A stretch of DNA of 28,938 bases, from positions 1 through 28,938 of the IMG/VR virus record IMGVR_UViG_3300025141_000541; one strand, written 5' to 3'. Below are positions 16,601-25,800 of this stretch, piece after piece; positions within the stretch are counted from its first letter, which is position 1, and each line of letters opens with the position of its first letter. Below the pieces are notes generated by a model, which had not been told where the DNA came from, searched no databases, and worked only from the letters and a program-made list of their open reading frames with translations. This DNA comes from a virus. The position numbers and the translations under genes were made by a program.

Positions 16601-18058
16601 GAAGACGGTGAGATGACTGGTGCTGGTTTTACAGTAGATGAGGCTGCTATTGAACAAGAAGAAATGATATCTAACTGTGGTTCAACAGATAGTGCACAAT
16701 GTGAATTTAGTTCATGTCAATGGGGAGCATGTAGATGTAAAAAACATAAAGAAGGTGATGATATCAATGAGAAAAGACCATGTTGTAATTGTAATCCTAG
16801 ATATAATCCAAATAATATTAAACATGGTATTATTACAATGGAAGACTATGTATTATATTATGCATCTATCTCACCAGTTAATATAGATACACAAAATAAT
16901 AACGGAGGTTGGTCTGCCTCCAATCCAACTCATAACCCTGTAAATATAGAATATAAAAGTAATTTATTATTCCCTACTAATATTTGTGAAGTAGGTAGCT
17001 CAGTTTTTTGTGATATAGATGAGATACCATTTATAATGGATCAAATACCACCAACAACGTTTAGTATAAGTGAAGAAGCACAAAAATACAACGAAGGACA
17101 AGGCTCAGGCAGTGGAGATGGATTTTCTGAATATGACCCTATTGAGTTAGAGGAAAAAGATAAAGATAGTGCATCTATTAATATTAATGGGTATACATCA
17201 TTTGGTTGTTTTGGTGCTAAATGTTTAAATACACAAGCATCCGTAAATCAATCACAGATAGGTGTAGATACCATTGATAGAAATGATATAGGGTTAGAAA
17301 TTGGTAAATGTAAATTGTTATTTGATCATGATGAAGAAATAAGAGAGTATTTTTGTAGAAGATTTTCTGGGTATAAAAACAAGTATCTAGATGTTCACTA
17401 CCAAAGACCTGGATCGGCCCAATATGATAATGTATATAATACATATCCACCAGGTGTATTTTCCGGAAGTACACTATGGTATTCAATTGATAATGGGGTA
17501 CCAGCACAAGGGACGATAAATGATGAAGAAGAAATTCTTTTTGGTGATAGGTGTGGTATACAATATAGTAGTTACACTTTTAACTTTAATATTGATATAG
17601 ATGGAACACCAGTTAATTATGGTGCCCCAGTATCAAATCAAATAGGTGATATTGATTACTTTTACGGTCTTGCACCATTCATAACCAGTGGTAATGATAT
17701 GTCATTCGCACCAGTATTCCCGACCTATGAAGGAAATGTTACGGTTTATGGGACAGATAATTATGCTCAAACTACAACACCATCTATAAACATAGATAGT
17801 AATGGTGGACAAGCACATAGAGGAATAAACTTCGCAACTTCACAAACACCTTATTATTTTTATTTTGGTATTGTTAAAGGAAAAACAGCATTACATAAGG
17901 TAGTGTCTAAATATTTTGCAGATAAAATAGATGAAACAACATTAGAAAAATTAAGCGGAGAAAAAAGAAATAACCAATCAAACTTTAAAAACGTAGTTAA
18001 GAATCCTTTAACTCTTTATAAAACATGTTTAGGTACTAGTATGAAATCAACGAAATAA
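13697..18058 (+). CDS. Large virion protein with Cys-rich hydrophobic core, 1453 aa
   Basis: A very large protein in the baseplate operon where T4 carries its largest wedge genes; homology to gp7 or gp10 cannot be shown by eye. Residues about 48-75 (YGVVAGRVSVNNGFGLPNVK) and about 148-165 (TTNDAGDFILFGIP) look like a carboxypeptidase-regulatory-like beta domain split by an insertion. Residues about 484-545 are strongly hydrophobic (LYAILCLIMNLTGMILSLIN, WIILLLNSIITMICQ), resembling membrane helices. Residues 518-697 then carry about 28 cysteines in paired patterns: CNKCEC, CKKC, CCRC, CPCNEGVC, CCSDCC. A second cluster near 994-1045 has CRCKKH and CCNC. The N-terminal 480 residues have only three Cys. 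Residues about 735-755 are very basic (FKRKYKVKKRKSK). It is probably a structural, metal-binding or disulfide-linked component of the baseplate. Confidence 0.75.
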   Translation: MSKSVRVRTTPNGDDKYIKVELKQDFDLLEILSLKLRQEDVYQNFCSNYGVVAGRVSVNNGFGLPNVKVSIFIPITPEDLQNETIRTLYPYESPQKEDKNEQGIRYNLLPNQQQSFDHTPVGTFPTKIEILDNDTTIGIHEKYYKYTTTTNDAGDFILFGIPIGNQLLHYDLDWSDVGFLSLRPYDLIERGFNKNLFMSPFKFSSSPNLDNLPQLQSQNFNVLVEPFWCDDLSTGRVVGITRKDIAITTMDLTPSATFFGSVFSDDEKDSVSKNCRPRRKTGRLSEVITTSGKLEVIRRTVDGAIEKYDIPDDALDDNGNWALQLPMNIRKVVTDEFGNLIPSPDGVSGIATEGDYRFRIAMDKTNNDKRLRQRAKYLVPNMTGNYKFGTYPGVEGSIPFNINEQLSTNTVGTAYSAHTTNQYNYLEDFFTFRWKKVYTIRQFIGRYQSSKRDGRRTFVGIKDIEKAEGVNKFPFNRLDTHVNPLYAILCLIMNLTGMILSLINWIILLLNSIITMICQIKIPVGVCVDFCLYLGVTTICSQNYKDLCETSYSGCSAGSTACNKCECTGAGPGCGSRDSYLKVKLKFKCIFSGLFCKKCQFLCPGGKQHSCCRCADPASATWDYGCPCNEGVCIEGDLDETSANKKCCSDCCIKIPMIELNCAEDSSFNNITPSILPTPFASKVCNSVSIKGVCRDCAGTSLPFISAWVQCMLEPIAAWLNMLKFDFYNDWVNGSLYFPLFKRKYKVKKRKSKAGQIKSDKFCDFDCAPTFQQDSERCFRVTVTNPTPSDITVRIKKFKIGYTGSGAWCDITFKGGETQTGYNRQDTDIDGWACGDLTDNSGPNNYGSWKMAKRNAYSALLVKGTGPNDTDCSVNFRKLYKSSPGPKLGVNDFDDFNTSLLVITESEKLKQAEHDKPKYIEVEDPLTGIRYQKNFGGHGHHRNKCNTVFRVEGKEYWQPGSNCVGSTKEDGEMTGAGFTVDEAAIEQEEMISNCGSTDSAQCEFSSCQWGACRCKKHKEGDDINEKRPCCNCNPRYNPNNIKHGIITMEDYVLYYASISPVNIDTQNNNGGWSASNPTHNPVNIEYKSNLLFPTNICEVGSSVFCDIDEIPFIMDQIPPTTFSISEEAQKYNEGQGSGSGDGFSEYDPIELEEKDKDSASININGYTSFGCFGAKCLNTQASVNQSQIGVDTIDRNDIGLEIGKCKLLFDHDEEIREYFCRRFSGYKNKYLDVHYQRPGSAQYDNVYNTYPPGVFSGSTLWYSIDNGVPAQGTINDEEEILFGDRCGIQYSSYTFNFNIDIDGTPVNYGAPVSNQIGDIDYFYGLAPFITSGNDMSFAPVFPTYEGNVTVYGTDNYAQTTTPSINIDSNGGQAHRGINFATSQTPYYFYFGIVKGKTALHKVVSKYFADKIDETTLEKLSGEKRNNQSNFKNVVKNPLTLYKTCLGTSMKSTK

Positions 18059-18083
18059 TTTTAAAAAAATATATTTATATAAT

Positions 18084-20102
18084 ATGAATAAGGGATATAA
18101 AATACTATTGAATAAAGAGAAATCAGTATTGTCAACTAATATTAATGAAGAAATTAATATTAACATTGAAAATACTACACAACCACTACCTTTAGGAGAT
18201 GTAGAACATACGGTTAGTGCCTTTGAAGAATTTGAAAAGGAACGATTGGCATCTACAAAATATAGATTTTATGGTACAATAAATCCAATGATATCTAATA
18301 TGTTATATAATGATAATGTTTATATTATGAGTGGTAATACAGGTATAGTGGGTAAAAAAATAACCTCAGATAATATTTTTGTAAATGAAGGTTGGTATGG
18401 TACTTTTTTTGAAAATAATGATACAAGTGAGGAGGGAAGTCAATACGTTAATAAATTTAATGATAATAATTCTACCTTATGTAAATTTGTTCCTTTTGAT
18501 CCTGGATATGAAAAATTAAATATATTAGATACCGATGGAATACCAAATTATATGTTAAAATTAACATATCCTTATTCCACAAAAGATATAACTTTAGTTC
18601 ATAACGATGCCGGCATAACTTTGGCAGATGGTATACCTGTGATTGAACAAATGGGGGTAAGTATTCATGATAGGTTATATACAGGATTTAAAACCGCAAT
18701 AAATCATGGATTGGACGTTGGGGATGAAATTAAAATGTATAATTTTCAGGATATAACAGGTAATCTTGTATTAAGTGCTAGAACTATTAGTATTTTTTCG
18801 CTGGGAAATCAAGTAAATGATAACCCTGAAAGAATTTTTGTTGTGGATATTGACCCAGCAGAAATAAATATAAATATGGGTATTAGTACAATTAAAAGAT
18901 CTGTTATTGGTGTAGAATCAGAATATTATGTAAGATCATTTTCTGCTTTAACTACAAATGAAATAGATTATGATTTATATCCGGCAGCTTTCGGTGTAAA
19001 TTATTTTTATGATAAAGTTGCAGCATTTTACTTTAAAAATGATATTGATATAAAAAATATTAGGGATAATTTAGGTAGGCCACTTAGTGAGATATACTTA
19101 ACAATAATTAAACAAGGTGAAGAACTTGACCCCACTAATTATAATCACATGTATTGGATAAATCAACAAAGTGGGTTAACACCGTCTCTACAAACACAAT
19201 TTTGGGGACCCATAGCTGGAGGTTATAGTACTGAAAATGATAAAAATGTTAATTATAACATAAGGGCTTTTAGTGATACTGATTATCCACAGACTTATTA
19301 TACAGGTATTGATGTAAGTGATACAACATATGATGCAGATATTGTAGAGTATAATAGTAATGTATTACTTGAGAAAAAATTAGAGGATGTTTATCATAGG
19401 ATTAATACTGTTTATAGAGAAAACTTATCAGACATTGTTGGAGATGATCCCCCTGTAGATAATCTTACTGAAGGATATATTTATCTACCACATAAAAAAA
19501 TACAGATTAGGGAATTTTCAGATTTTATTGAAGAGGGTGATACTATAAATACTGTAGGTGTCCCCGATTATTCAACATCAAAGTATTCGGCGGATACACA
19601 ATCTTTGGCTACCGGTCCAATAGAGCCTATCCCATTAAGTAAAGTATCTAGACAATTTAAGTGGAGAGATTTGTTAGATATTGGTTTTATAGATAGTAAT
19701 GGTCTTGGTGTGGATTACCCATTTGAAAGTGGCGCACATTATTTAAATATAGATAATAGATTTTATTTGCAACGCCAAGATCCACCTTGCGATCCAGTTT
19801 TTAACCTCAAAGAAGATAAGTACAATAAAGTTAAATTTCCACCAGATTTGATATCATTGTTAGCGTCACCGAATTTTTATTCTTTTGAAATTACAAATAC
19901 CGATGAGTTAGATACAATATTCCAAGGAGCCGATTGGTATGATATAATAACAGATCCATCTTATCCTGGCGGTGATTATATATTTATTGCGTTTACTTCC
20001 CTAGAATATAAAGGCGAATATGAGTTAGGTAATAGATATACACCTGGTGGGTGTTTAGATTTCTCCAGTATTAATCAAAAAAATATAGATGATGAATGTT
20101 AA
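18084..20102 (+). CDS. Probable tail/baseplate structural protein, 672 aa
   Basis: Not recognised by family. The product is soluble, acidic and beta-rich, with many Asn/Asp/Tyr and few Cys (one near residue 127, then a DPPCDP and a GGCLDF site near the C-terminus, and the last residue). Landmarks include EHTVSAFEEFEKERLASTKYRFYG at about 49-72, YLPHKKIQIREFSDF, SRQFKWRDLLDIGFID (about 529-544), and a C-terminal PGGDYIFIAFTSLEYKGEYELG. The KWRDLLDIG helix followed by Tyr-rich strands suggests a wedge or fibre-attachment protein. It follows the Cys-rich gene after 25 bases and overlaps the next gene by 14 bases, so production is coupled with the structural set. The role as a virion protein is inferred from context. 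Confidence 0.7.
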   Translation: MNKGYKILLNKEKSVLSTNINEEININIENTTQPLPLGDVEHTVSAFEEFEKERLASTKYRFYGTINPMISNMLYNDNVYIMSGNTGIVGKKITSDNIFVNEGWYGTFFENNDTSEEGSQYVNKFNDNNSTLCKFVPFDPGYEKLNILDTDGIPNYMLKLTYPYSTKDITLVHNDAGITLADGIPVIEQMGVSIHDRLYTGFKTAINHGLDVGDEIKMYNFQDITGNLVLSARTISIFSLGNQVNDNPERIFVVDIDPAEININMGISTIKRSVIGVESEYYVRSFSALTTNEIDYDLYPAAFGVNYFYDKVAAFYFKNDIDIKNIRDNLGRPLSEIYLTIIKQGEELDPTNYNHMYWINQQSGLTPSLQTQFWGPIAGGYSTENDKNVNYNIRAFSDTDYPQTYYTGIDVSDTTYDADIVEYNSNVLLEKKLEDVYHRINTVYRENLSDIVGDDPPVDNLTEGYIYLPHKKIQIREFSDFIEEGDTINTVGVPDYSTSKYSADTQSLATGPIEPIPLSKVSRQFKWRDLLDIGFIDSNGLGVDYPFESGAHYLNIDNRFYLQRQDPPCDPVFNLKEDKYNKVKFPPDLISLLASPNFYSFEITNTDELDTIFQGADWYDIITDPSYPGGDYIFIAFTSLEYKGEYELGNRYTPGGCLDFSSINQKNIDDEC

Positions 20103-21027
20103 TAAATATAAAATACCATTAAGGGATATTAATGTATCAGGTACTTCTGTGAATATACCCATATCGTTATCATTTACACCTGTTGATAATTCTGAATTAA
20201 TTGAAACAAAATTTATAAATGATGAAGCAAATAAATCAATAAACCCTATAGTTGATTATAAAAAAGTAAGGTTTTTTCCCGCAGATAATAACTGGGATTT
20301 AATTAGAAAATTAAAAATCAACATTAATTTTTTTATTGATTTTTATGATAACAACCCACCTTTTGATTATTCATATTCAGAGTATGCAAATTTAAATACT
20401 AATGCAGGATATGGTGCAGGATATTATGGTGATATGGGTGCATCATTTGATGATTTATATTGTAGAACTAAAAGAGTAATGAATAGTTTTTTAAGGTTTA
20501 ATTTTTTTGATAGTAATATTAGTAGTGAAAATAATTTTTTATTCTTTAACGATATTTTTACTCAAATAGGGGTAGATCAAAAAAATGAATTTAATTTTCT
20601 TTTACCGGAAGATCAATCACCAGTTAACTATTATTTAGGTGATTCAGTGTTGGAACCAGAAATGATACATGAAGGATTTTACCTATATTGGTTTAAGGAT
20701 TTGGTGGACAATGCACCAAATCAAGAATTAGAAATTTATATGACTGCGGTTTATAATAATGCAATAAATGGGGAAACTATTGGGTTATATACCACCCAAT
20801 CAGATCTTCAAATACCACTTGAGGCGATAAATCTAAATGGGCCTAATGGGTTAAATTATTTAAAGGTTATATTAAAAAATGACAATGGAATTTATAAATA
20901 TAGATTTAGTGGGAATACGGATCAAATGGTGACAGGAGGGGGAGGTGTGGATATTAACCCACCTTTTATTAATGATATCCCCACAATAACATTTTGGCAA
21001 ATAGCGCCCAATATAGGAGAGAACTAA
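20089..21027 (+). CDS. Probable baseplate structural protein, 312 aa
   Basis: Not recognised. Two adjacent ATG codons (20089 and 20092) could start it; both lie inside the end of the upstream gene, giving 14 or 11 bases of overlap. The protein begins VNKYKIPLRDINVSGTSVNI, then SFTPVDNSELIETKFINDEA and RFFPADNNWDLI. The middle (YGAGYYGDMGASFDDLYCRT, about 106-125) is Gly/Tyr-rich, and the C-terminal half is strand-rich. Size resembles T4 gp8 (334 residues), a wedge protein downstream of gp7, but no sequence motif confirms this. The stop TAA shares one A with the next ATG (TAATG), indicating tight coupling. Confidence 0.7.
   Translation: MMNVNKYKIPLRDINVSGTSVNIPISLSFTPVDNSELIETKFINDEANKSINPIVDYKKVRFFPADNNWDLIRKLKININFFIDFYDNNPPFDYSYSEYANLNTNAGYGAGYYGDMGASFDDLYCRTKRVMNSFLRFNFFDSNISSENNFLFFNDIFTQIGVDQKNEFNFLLPEDQSPVNYYLGDSVLEPEMIHEGFYLYWFKDLVDNAPNQELEIYMTAVYNNAINGETIGLYTTQSDLQIPLEAINLNGPNGLNYLKVILKNDNGIYKYRFSGNTDQMVTGGGGVDINPPFINDIPTITFWQIAPNIGEN
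21015..21021 (+). promoter_or_regulatory. Strong Shine-Dalgarno-like site before the 301-aa gene
   Basis: AGGAGAG lies 5 bases before ATG 21027. It is the only clear Shine-Dalgarno match ahead of a start codon in the window; other genes use A-rich leaders. It decides the ATG start over an upstream in-frame TTG at 20994. It also encodes residues of the upstream protein, so chance is possible. Confidence 0.5.
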
Positions 21028-21932
21028 TGGATTTAATTAAACGAAAACGATCAATAGAGAGCTATATTATTAGGTATGTTCCAGAAAGGTTACAAGATGA
21101 AACAGAATTAGATATTAATGCTCCAGATTATTTTTATGGTAAAATACCCGATTTTAAGGTAGATAGTGATTGGAAATACATGAAAGATAGTGACGATAAT
21201 GATATTCCCAATACTGTTGATATTGATATATTTTTAACTCAGGATTTTGATGATATGGGAATTTTTACAGATGCGGTATTTAGCGCTCTAACCCCATACC
21301 TAACCGCATTACAAATACCAACAAATTTGGGTCCTTTTAATTCATTTATATATGGAAGATTTCCTGCAGCTCCTTTATCATTTTATATCCCCGCAAATAA
21401 ACCAGTAAATGGTACAAGTGACGATGGAAATTTAAGGGATGTAGAATCATATAAAAAGGTTTTATATACAAATGCCCCCATATATACACCGGGGTTAAAT
21501 TTATCAGAAGATATTACTATTAGGTTTGATGGTGTAATTGCTGAAGATACAATTGTGGGTGCAGATGTTACATATATTTTAGGGGGTGATTCTGACACAT
21601 TAGGAAATTACACACACATACCAAACACTGGAGTACGTTTTATAACTTTTAAAAATGAATATATTAACACTGAAGATCAAGAAGGTAATCCTATTAGGTA
21701 TAAAAGCACAAATTTTTATAGCCCAGTGGGAGGAATTAATAATAATAATGTAATATTATCCGCATTAACCAAACAAGAAGAATATTCTGGTGTAGTATTT
21801 AAGCCAGAAGTTGAGAGTGAAGTATTTATAAATAGAGGTGTAGAAAATATTTTTGAAAAACACGCAATGCTATCTGAAATAAAAACTACAGAAGATATAG
21901 ATAATAATAGAGGTGGATATTTACGAACATAA
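21027..21932 (+). CDS. Probable structural protein, 301 aa
   Basis: Not recognised. The start is ATG 21027 (MDLIKRKRSIESYIIRYVPE), overlapping the previous stop by one base and preceded by AGGAGAG; a longer TTG start at 20994 would read deep into the upstream gene. The N-terminal 20 residues form a basic helix. The rest is acidic and strand-rich, with YFYGKIPDFKVDSDWKYM, a YIPANKPVNGTSDDGN loop, and a long repetitive beta region. The C-terminus (FKPEVESEVFINRGVENIFE, KHAMLSEIKTTEDIDNNRGG) looks like an interaction tail. It is followed after 12 bases by the 303-aa gene. Position between other structural genes suggests a baseplate or tail component; no enzyme motif is seen. Confidence 0.7.
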   Translation: MDLIKRKRSIESYIIRYVPERLQDETELDINAPDYFYGKIPDFKVDSDWKYMKDSDDNDIPNTVDIDIFLTQDFDDMGIFTDAVFSALTPYLTALQIPTNLGPFNSFIYGRFPAAPLSFYIPANKPVNGTSDDGNLRDVESYKKVLYTNAPIYTPGLNLSEDITIRFDGVIAEDTIVGADVTYILGGDSDTLGNYTHIPNTGVRFITFKNEYINTEDQEGNPIRYKSTNFYSPVGGINNNNVILSALTKQEEYSGVVFKPEVESEVFINRGVENIFEKHAMLSEIKTTEDIDNNRGGYLRT

Positions 21933-21944
21933 AAAACAAAGAAA

Positions 21945-22856
21945 ATGGCAACAGGAAATTATGGAACAGTAAGACCAGCAGATGTAGCGGTTGAAGACAT
22001 AGAGATATTATATAGTTATAGTCCAACTAGGGGAAATACGGGAGAAGTTAATCTAGAGAGTTTAGATCCCACTCAAGTATTAATACCTGCAAATAATCCT
22101 AATAATTCACAAGAAATTTTAGGTGGTATGTATACATTAAAATTACCTACAACTGATTTTACTGCAAAAGGATTTTATAGTATTATAATTAGACCAAAAC
22201 AAATAAGAACAGTTATTGAAGATTGTGGTATTTTATCGGCTAGCCCAGATATTATAGGGTGTATTTTTAATTATGATGATTCTAATATAAGTCAAGCAGA
22301 TAAAGTTAAATTTGAAAATGGTAATCTTGTTGGGTATAGGATAGAATACCTATCAATCAGCGATGATGTAGCGCAAGATAAAATACAGAACTTATATAGA
22401 ATTGTTACATCTAATAATAGAGCTTTAGCTGTTAACCAAAATTTAAATAATAATGCTGATAAAAAATTAACATACTCTTTTGATGATAGTTCATCATTAA
22501 TTTTTTGTACATTAACACCCTCTTCAGCTCCTTCCGTTAAACCAAATGCGTTACCATATATTGGTACTCCAGGACAGGAGGTTATAATAACCAACACTTT
22601 TTTCAATCCAATTATGGTTGAAGTTGAAATGGTTGAATATGATGATGAAACATTAGCATACGCACTTTATTCTAATCAAACTAAATCATTAGATGATGGC
22701 GTATATACTATATATAACTTTAATAATGACATATATAAGCAATACACCTTATTTGAGGTTAAAGATCAATTTACTGGAAAACCATTGTATGAAGTAAGAG
22801 AGCAATTAACTTTACCTGATTTTACTAAGGAGTTTGATGATATAACTAATTTTTAA
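21945..22856 (+). CDS. Conserved-looking virion protein, 303 aa
   Basis: I cannot name the family with certainty. The sequence has the look of a well-conserved structural protein: NYGTVRPADVAVEDIEILYSYSP (about 5-27), DPTQVLIPANNPNNSQEILG, MYTLKLPTTDFTAKGFYSI, IRPKQIRTVIEDCGILSASP, and C-terminal GVYTIYNFNNDIYKQYTLFE plus LYEVREQLTLPDF. It is beta-rich and acidic, with three Cys and no membrane segment. The leader is A-rich (AAAAAACAAAGAAA), the usual start context here. It ends 7 bases before the giant tail gene, so it probably assembles with that protein, for example as an adaptor. This is inferred from position. Confidence 0.75.
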   Translation: MATGNYGTVRPADVAVEDIEILYSYSPTRGNTGEVNLESLDPTQVLIPANNPNNSQEILGGMYTLKLPTTDFTAKGFYSIIIRPKQIRTVIEDCGILSASPDIIGCIFNYDDSNISQADKVKFENGNLVGYRIEYLSISDDVAQDKIQNLYRIVTSNNRALAVNQNLNNNADKKLTYSFDDSSSLIFCTLTPSSAPSVKPNALPYIGTPGQEVIITNTFFNPIMVEVEMVEYDDETLAYALYSNQTKSLDDGVYTIYNFNNDIYKQYTLFEVKDQFTGKPLYEVREQLTLPDFTKEFDDITNF

Positions 22857-22863
22857 AATTTAA

Positions 22864-25800
22864 ATGGCGAATAATAATAGTAATAAGGTTAAAGTTACTG
22901 GTTATGCTAAAAGAACATTTTTTAATAGTAATATTGAATACAGGGATTTTAGTGATGACTTAGTTGGGTTGCAACTTACAAGTGAAGGTGGCACTCCCTT
23001 ATTCACTATGGGTAATTTTAAAATTACCACAAATTTATCGCCAAAAGTTAATAAATATTATAATCAAGGTACGTATTCTTTTTTTTATACTTTAGATAAT
23101 TTAAGTACATTAATTGAAAGTATAAACATTCAAAAAAATCAAAAAGCTCAATTAAATTTAGATCTTACTAACCCATTAACTTATGTTTGGTATGGATCAT
23201 CATCGGAATTAATTAGAATATCGTTAGAAAATCTTAAAAACCAATTTCCTGCAGCTATTTATGTAGATAATAAAGTTGGTAGTATCACAGGAAATAATAT
23301 TACTAATTTTAGTTATGATTTAGTAAGAGATGAATCAACATTTACGGTTAATAGTAGATATTTTGTTAACCCTTTTAGTATAAAATATACTATTGACTCA
23401 GCAATTATTGGAACAGAGGAGGAAATTAACCCACTAAGAAATTTAACACTAAAATATAAAAGTTATGTTATTGAACATAGTGGTATTACTAAAGATATAA
23501 TAGATTTTAGTGGTTCAGTACAAACTACAAATTCTGATGTTATAATTAAAGTTAAAGGAAACCCATTTCCAGAAATTACAGGGTTAAATATTTCACAATA
23601 TTCATTTTTAAATCCAATATTTGAGGGATCAATACAATATTTTATTAAACCTAATGTAACAAAACAAGATGACTTTTTTGCGTCATTAAATAATTTACAA
23701 ACCAATTTATTAAGAAGAGGAACATTACCATTATATACAAGTACTTTTAGTGTTCCTGAAATAACTGATGAGGGGGTCACCGTATACACACAAAAAACAT
23801 TAACTTTTCCAGTTTTATCGGATGGTTATAACCTAAACTTTTTTGATGGGATTTATATAACCTATTTGGATGAAATAACCAAAATAGGTGAAGATTTAGA
23901 TGAAACAAGAACAGATATAATGAAGCGACAATATGTTGCGGATGTAATAACTGGTTTTGATACCATTCCTAGAGGTGATGGTGATAACTTAGTGTTGGAT
24001 GGTGCAAAAGCCACTAAATTAATAAGATTATATGGGGTTTCTTTTGATCAAGTTAAAAAATATATAAATGGTATAAAATTTGCACATGTTATAACTTATG
24101 GTAAAGAAGATAATACTCCAGATTCTTTAGTAAAAGATTTAGCTAATATGTTGGGGTTATATACCCAATTTGGAAGTACTAGACAAGGGAGAATTGTAAC
24201 ACCATTTCTTTCTAATTTAAATTTAGAACAAATAGATATAATATTATTTAGGAGATTAATCTTAAATGTTGCTTGGTTGTGGAAAAGTAAGGGGGCAAGA
24301 AAAGCAATAGAATTTTTATTTAGATTTATTGGGGCACCAGAATTATTAGTAACATTTGATGAACATATAGTTATTGCAGATAAACCCTTAGACATATCAA
24401 AAATTAAAAAACTATTATATCTTTATACTGGGTCTTCAGATATAAGTAATTTACCTTTTGATAAGGATGGGTTTCCATCGCCATTAAAAGATGGTGCAAT
24501 TACTATTGTGGGATATACAACAACAATAACCACCGGTACAACATCAGGAACAACAAATACATTCTCTCCGATTTATGATACTATGTGGTTTCAAAAAGCT
24601 GGTGGTTGGTATAGAGAAACCGGGGGTGATAATTCACAAATTGACATAAATACAGGTAATAACCCACATGCTGGACCATATGATGGAGGTGCAGAATATC
24701 TACAACAATTTACAAAATGTCCATTACCCGATTTTAATAAAAATATTGCAATTAATGTAACTGGTACAACTATATATGAAAATCATTTTTTAAATTATAA
24801 TTATGGATTCGTAAATGGGACATCACCAGATTCTGAAATTTATATTACCCCATTAGAAAGTACAAATAATCAGTTTATTGAAAATTGTGTGGATATTAAT
24901 TTCAGTATAGTTAATGCACCCAAACTTTCAGGAGGGACAAGCATTTATGAGTTATTATGTATTGAGGCGATGGAAGAATATGAGAGATGGTTAGAATTAA
25001 TAAAAGAAGACTGTGAATTAATATACTCCCCAGAGTGGTATATTGTTAAACAAAATTATGAGGTTGCATCTACAAATTATAGTCAGGAGTTAGTAACTGC
25101 ACAATGTAATGAAAATCAATCCTTAGAGGTTTGTATTGATTTTAAAGATATAGAAATTATAGAAAATCCTTGTGATAAATATGAAGTACAATTTCTAGAT
25201 AATGGATTCATTATATTTATTAATGAAAATGGTAAACCAGTAACTTTTGATGAATTTCCACAATGTTGTGAGTCGGCGGGAGGACAATACTTTAGTTATA
25301 TTACACCTAGAGGTCAAGAGGCATATTTTTGTGCTTATCATACCCCATGTATTGGAGAACCAATTGGTGTTACAGAAGAAAATATAATTCTATGGGAAGT
25401 AGGTAATATAAATACATTACCAGAAGACATTTACTATGTTAATGGAAATTGTTATCAACAGATCCCAAATGATTCACAAGCAAACCCTAACTGGGATGAA
25501 CATAAATGTACGTCAAATATCAATAGTTACACAAACACACCTAACATTACAGGATATAATGATAATACTAACATATATAATTTTTTAGTTAACAATCCGA
25601 ATGCTCCCGAAATAGGTTCTTGTTTCACACCAGTAAATTGTGGGGTATACCAAACAGTTGAAAGTAGTATTGAATGTTGTGTTTATCATGGATATACCTA
25701 TCAAGTCGTATCTTATATGGGTCAAAGTATTATTGTATGTATACCACAATTGGATGGGACAACATCAAATAGTGACGGAAGAAAAATAAGTGATGGTGGA

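Noticed and set aside
20994-21026. TTG start extending the 301-aa protein by 11 residues
   Set aside because: ATG 21027 has a well-placed AGGAGAG and a standard stop-start overlap; the TTG lies inside the upstream gene without support.
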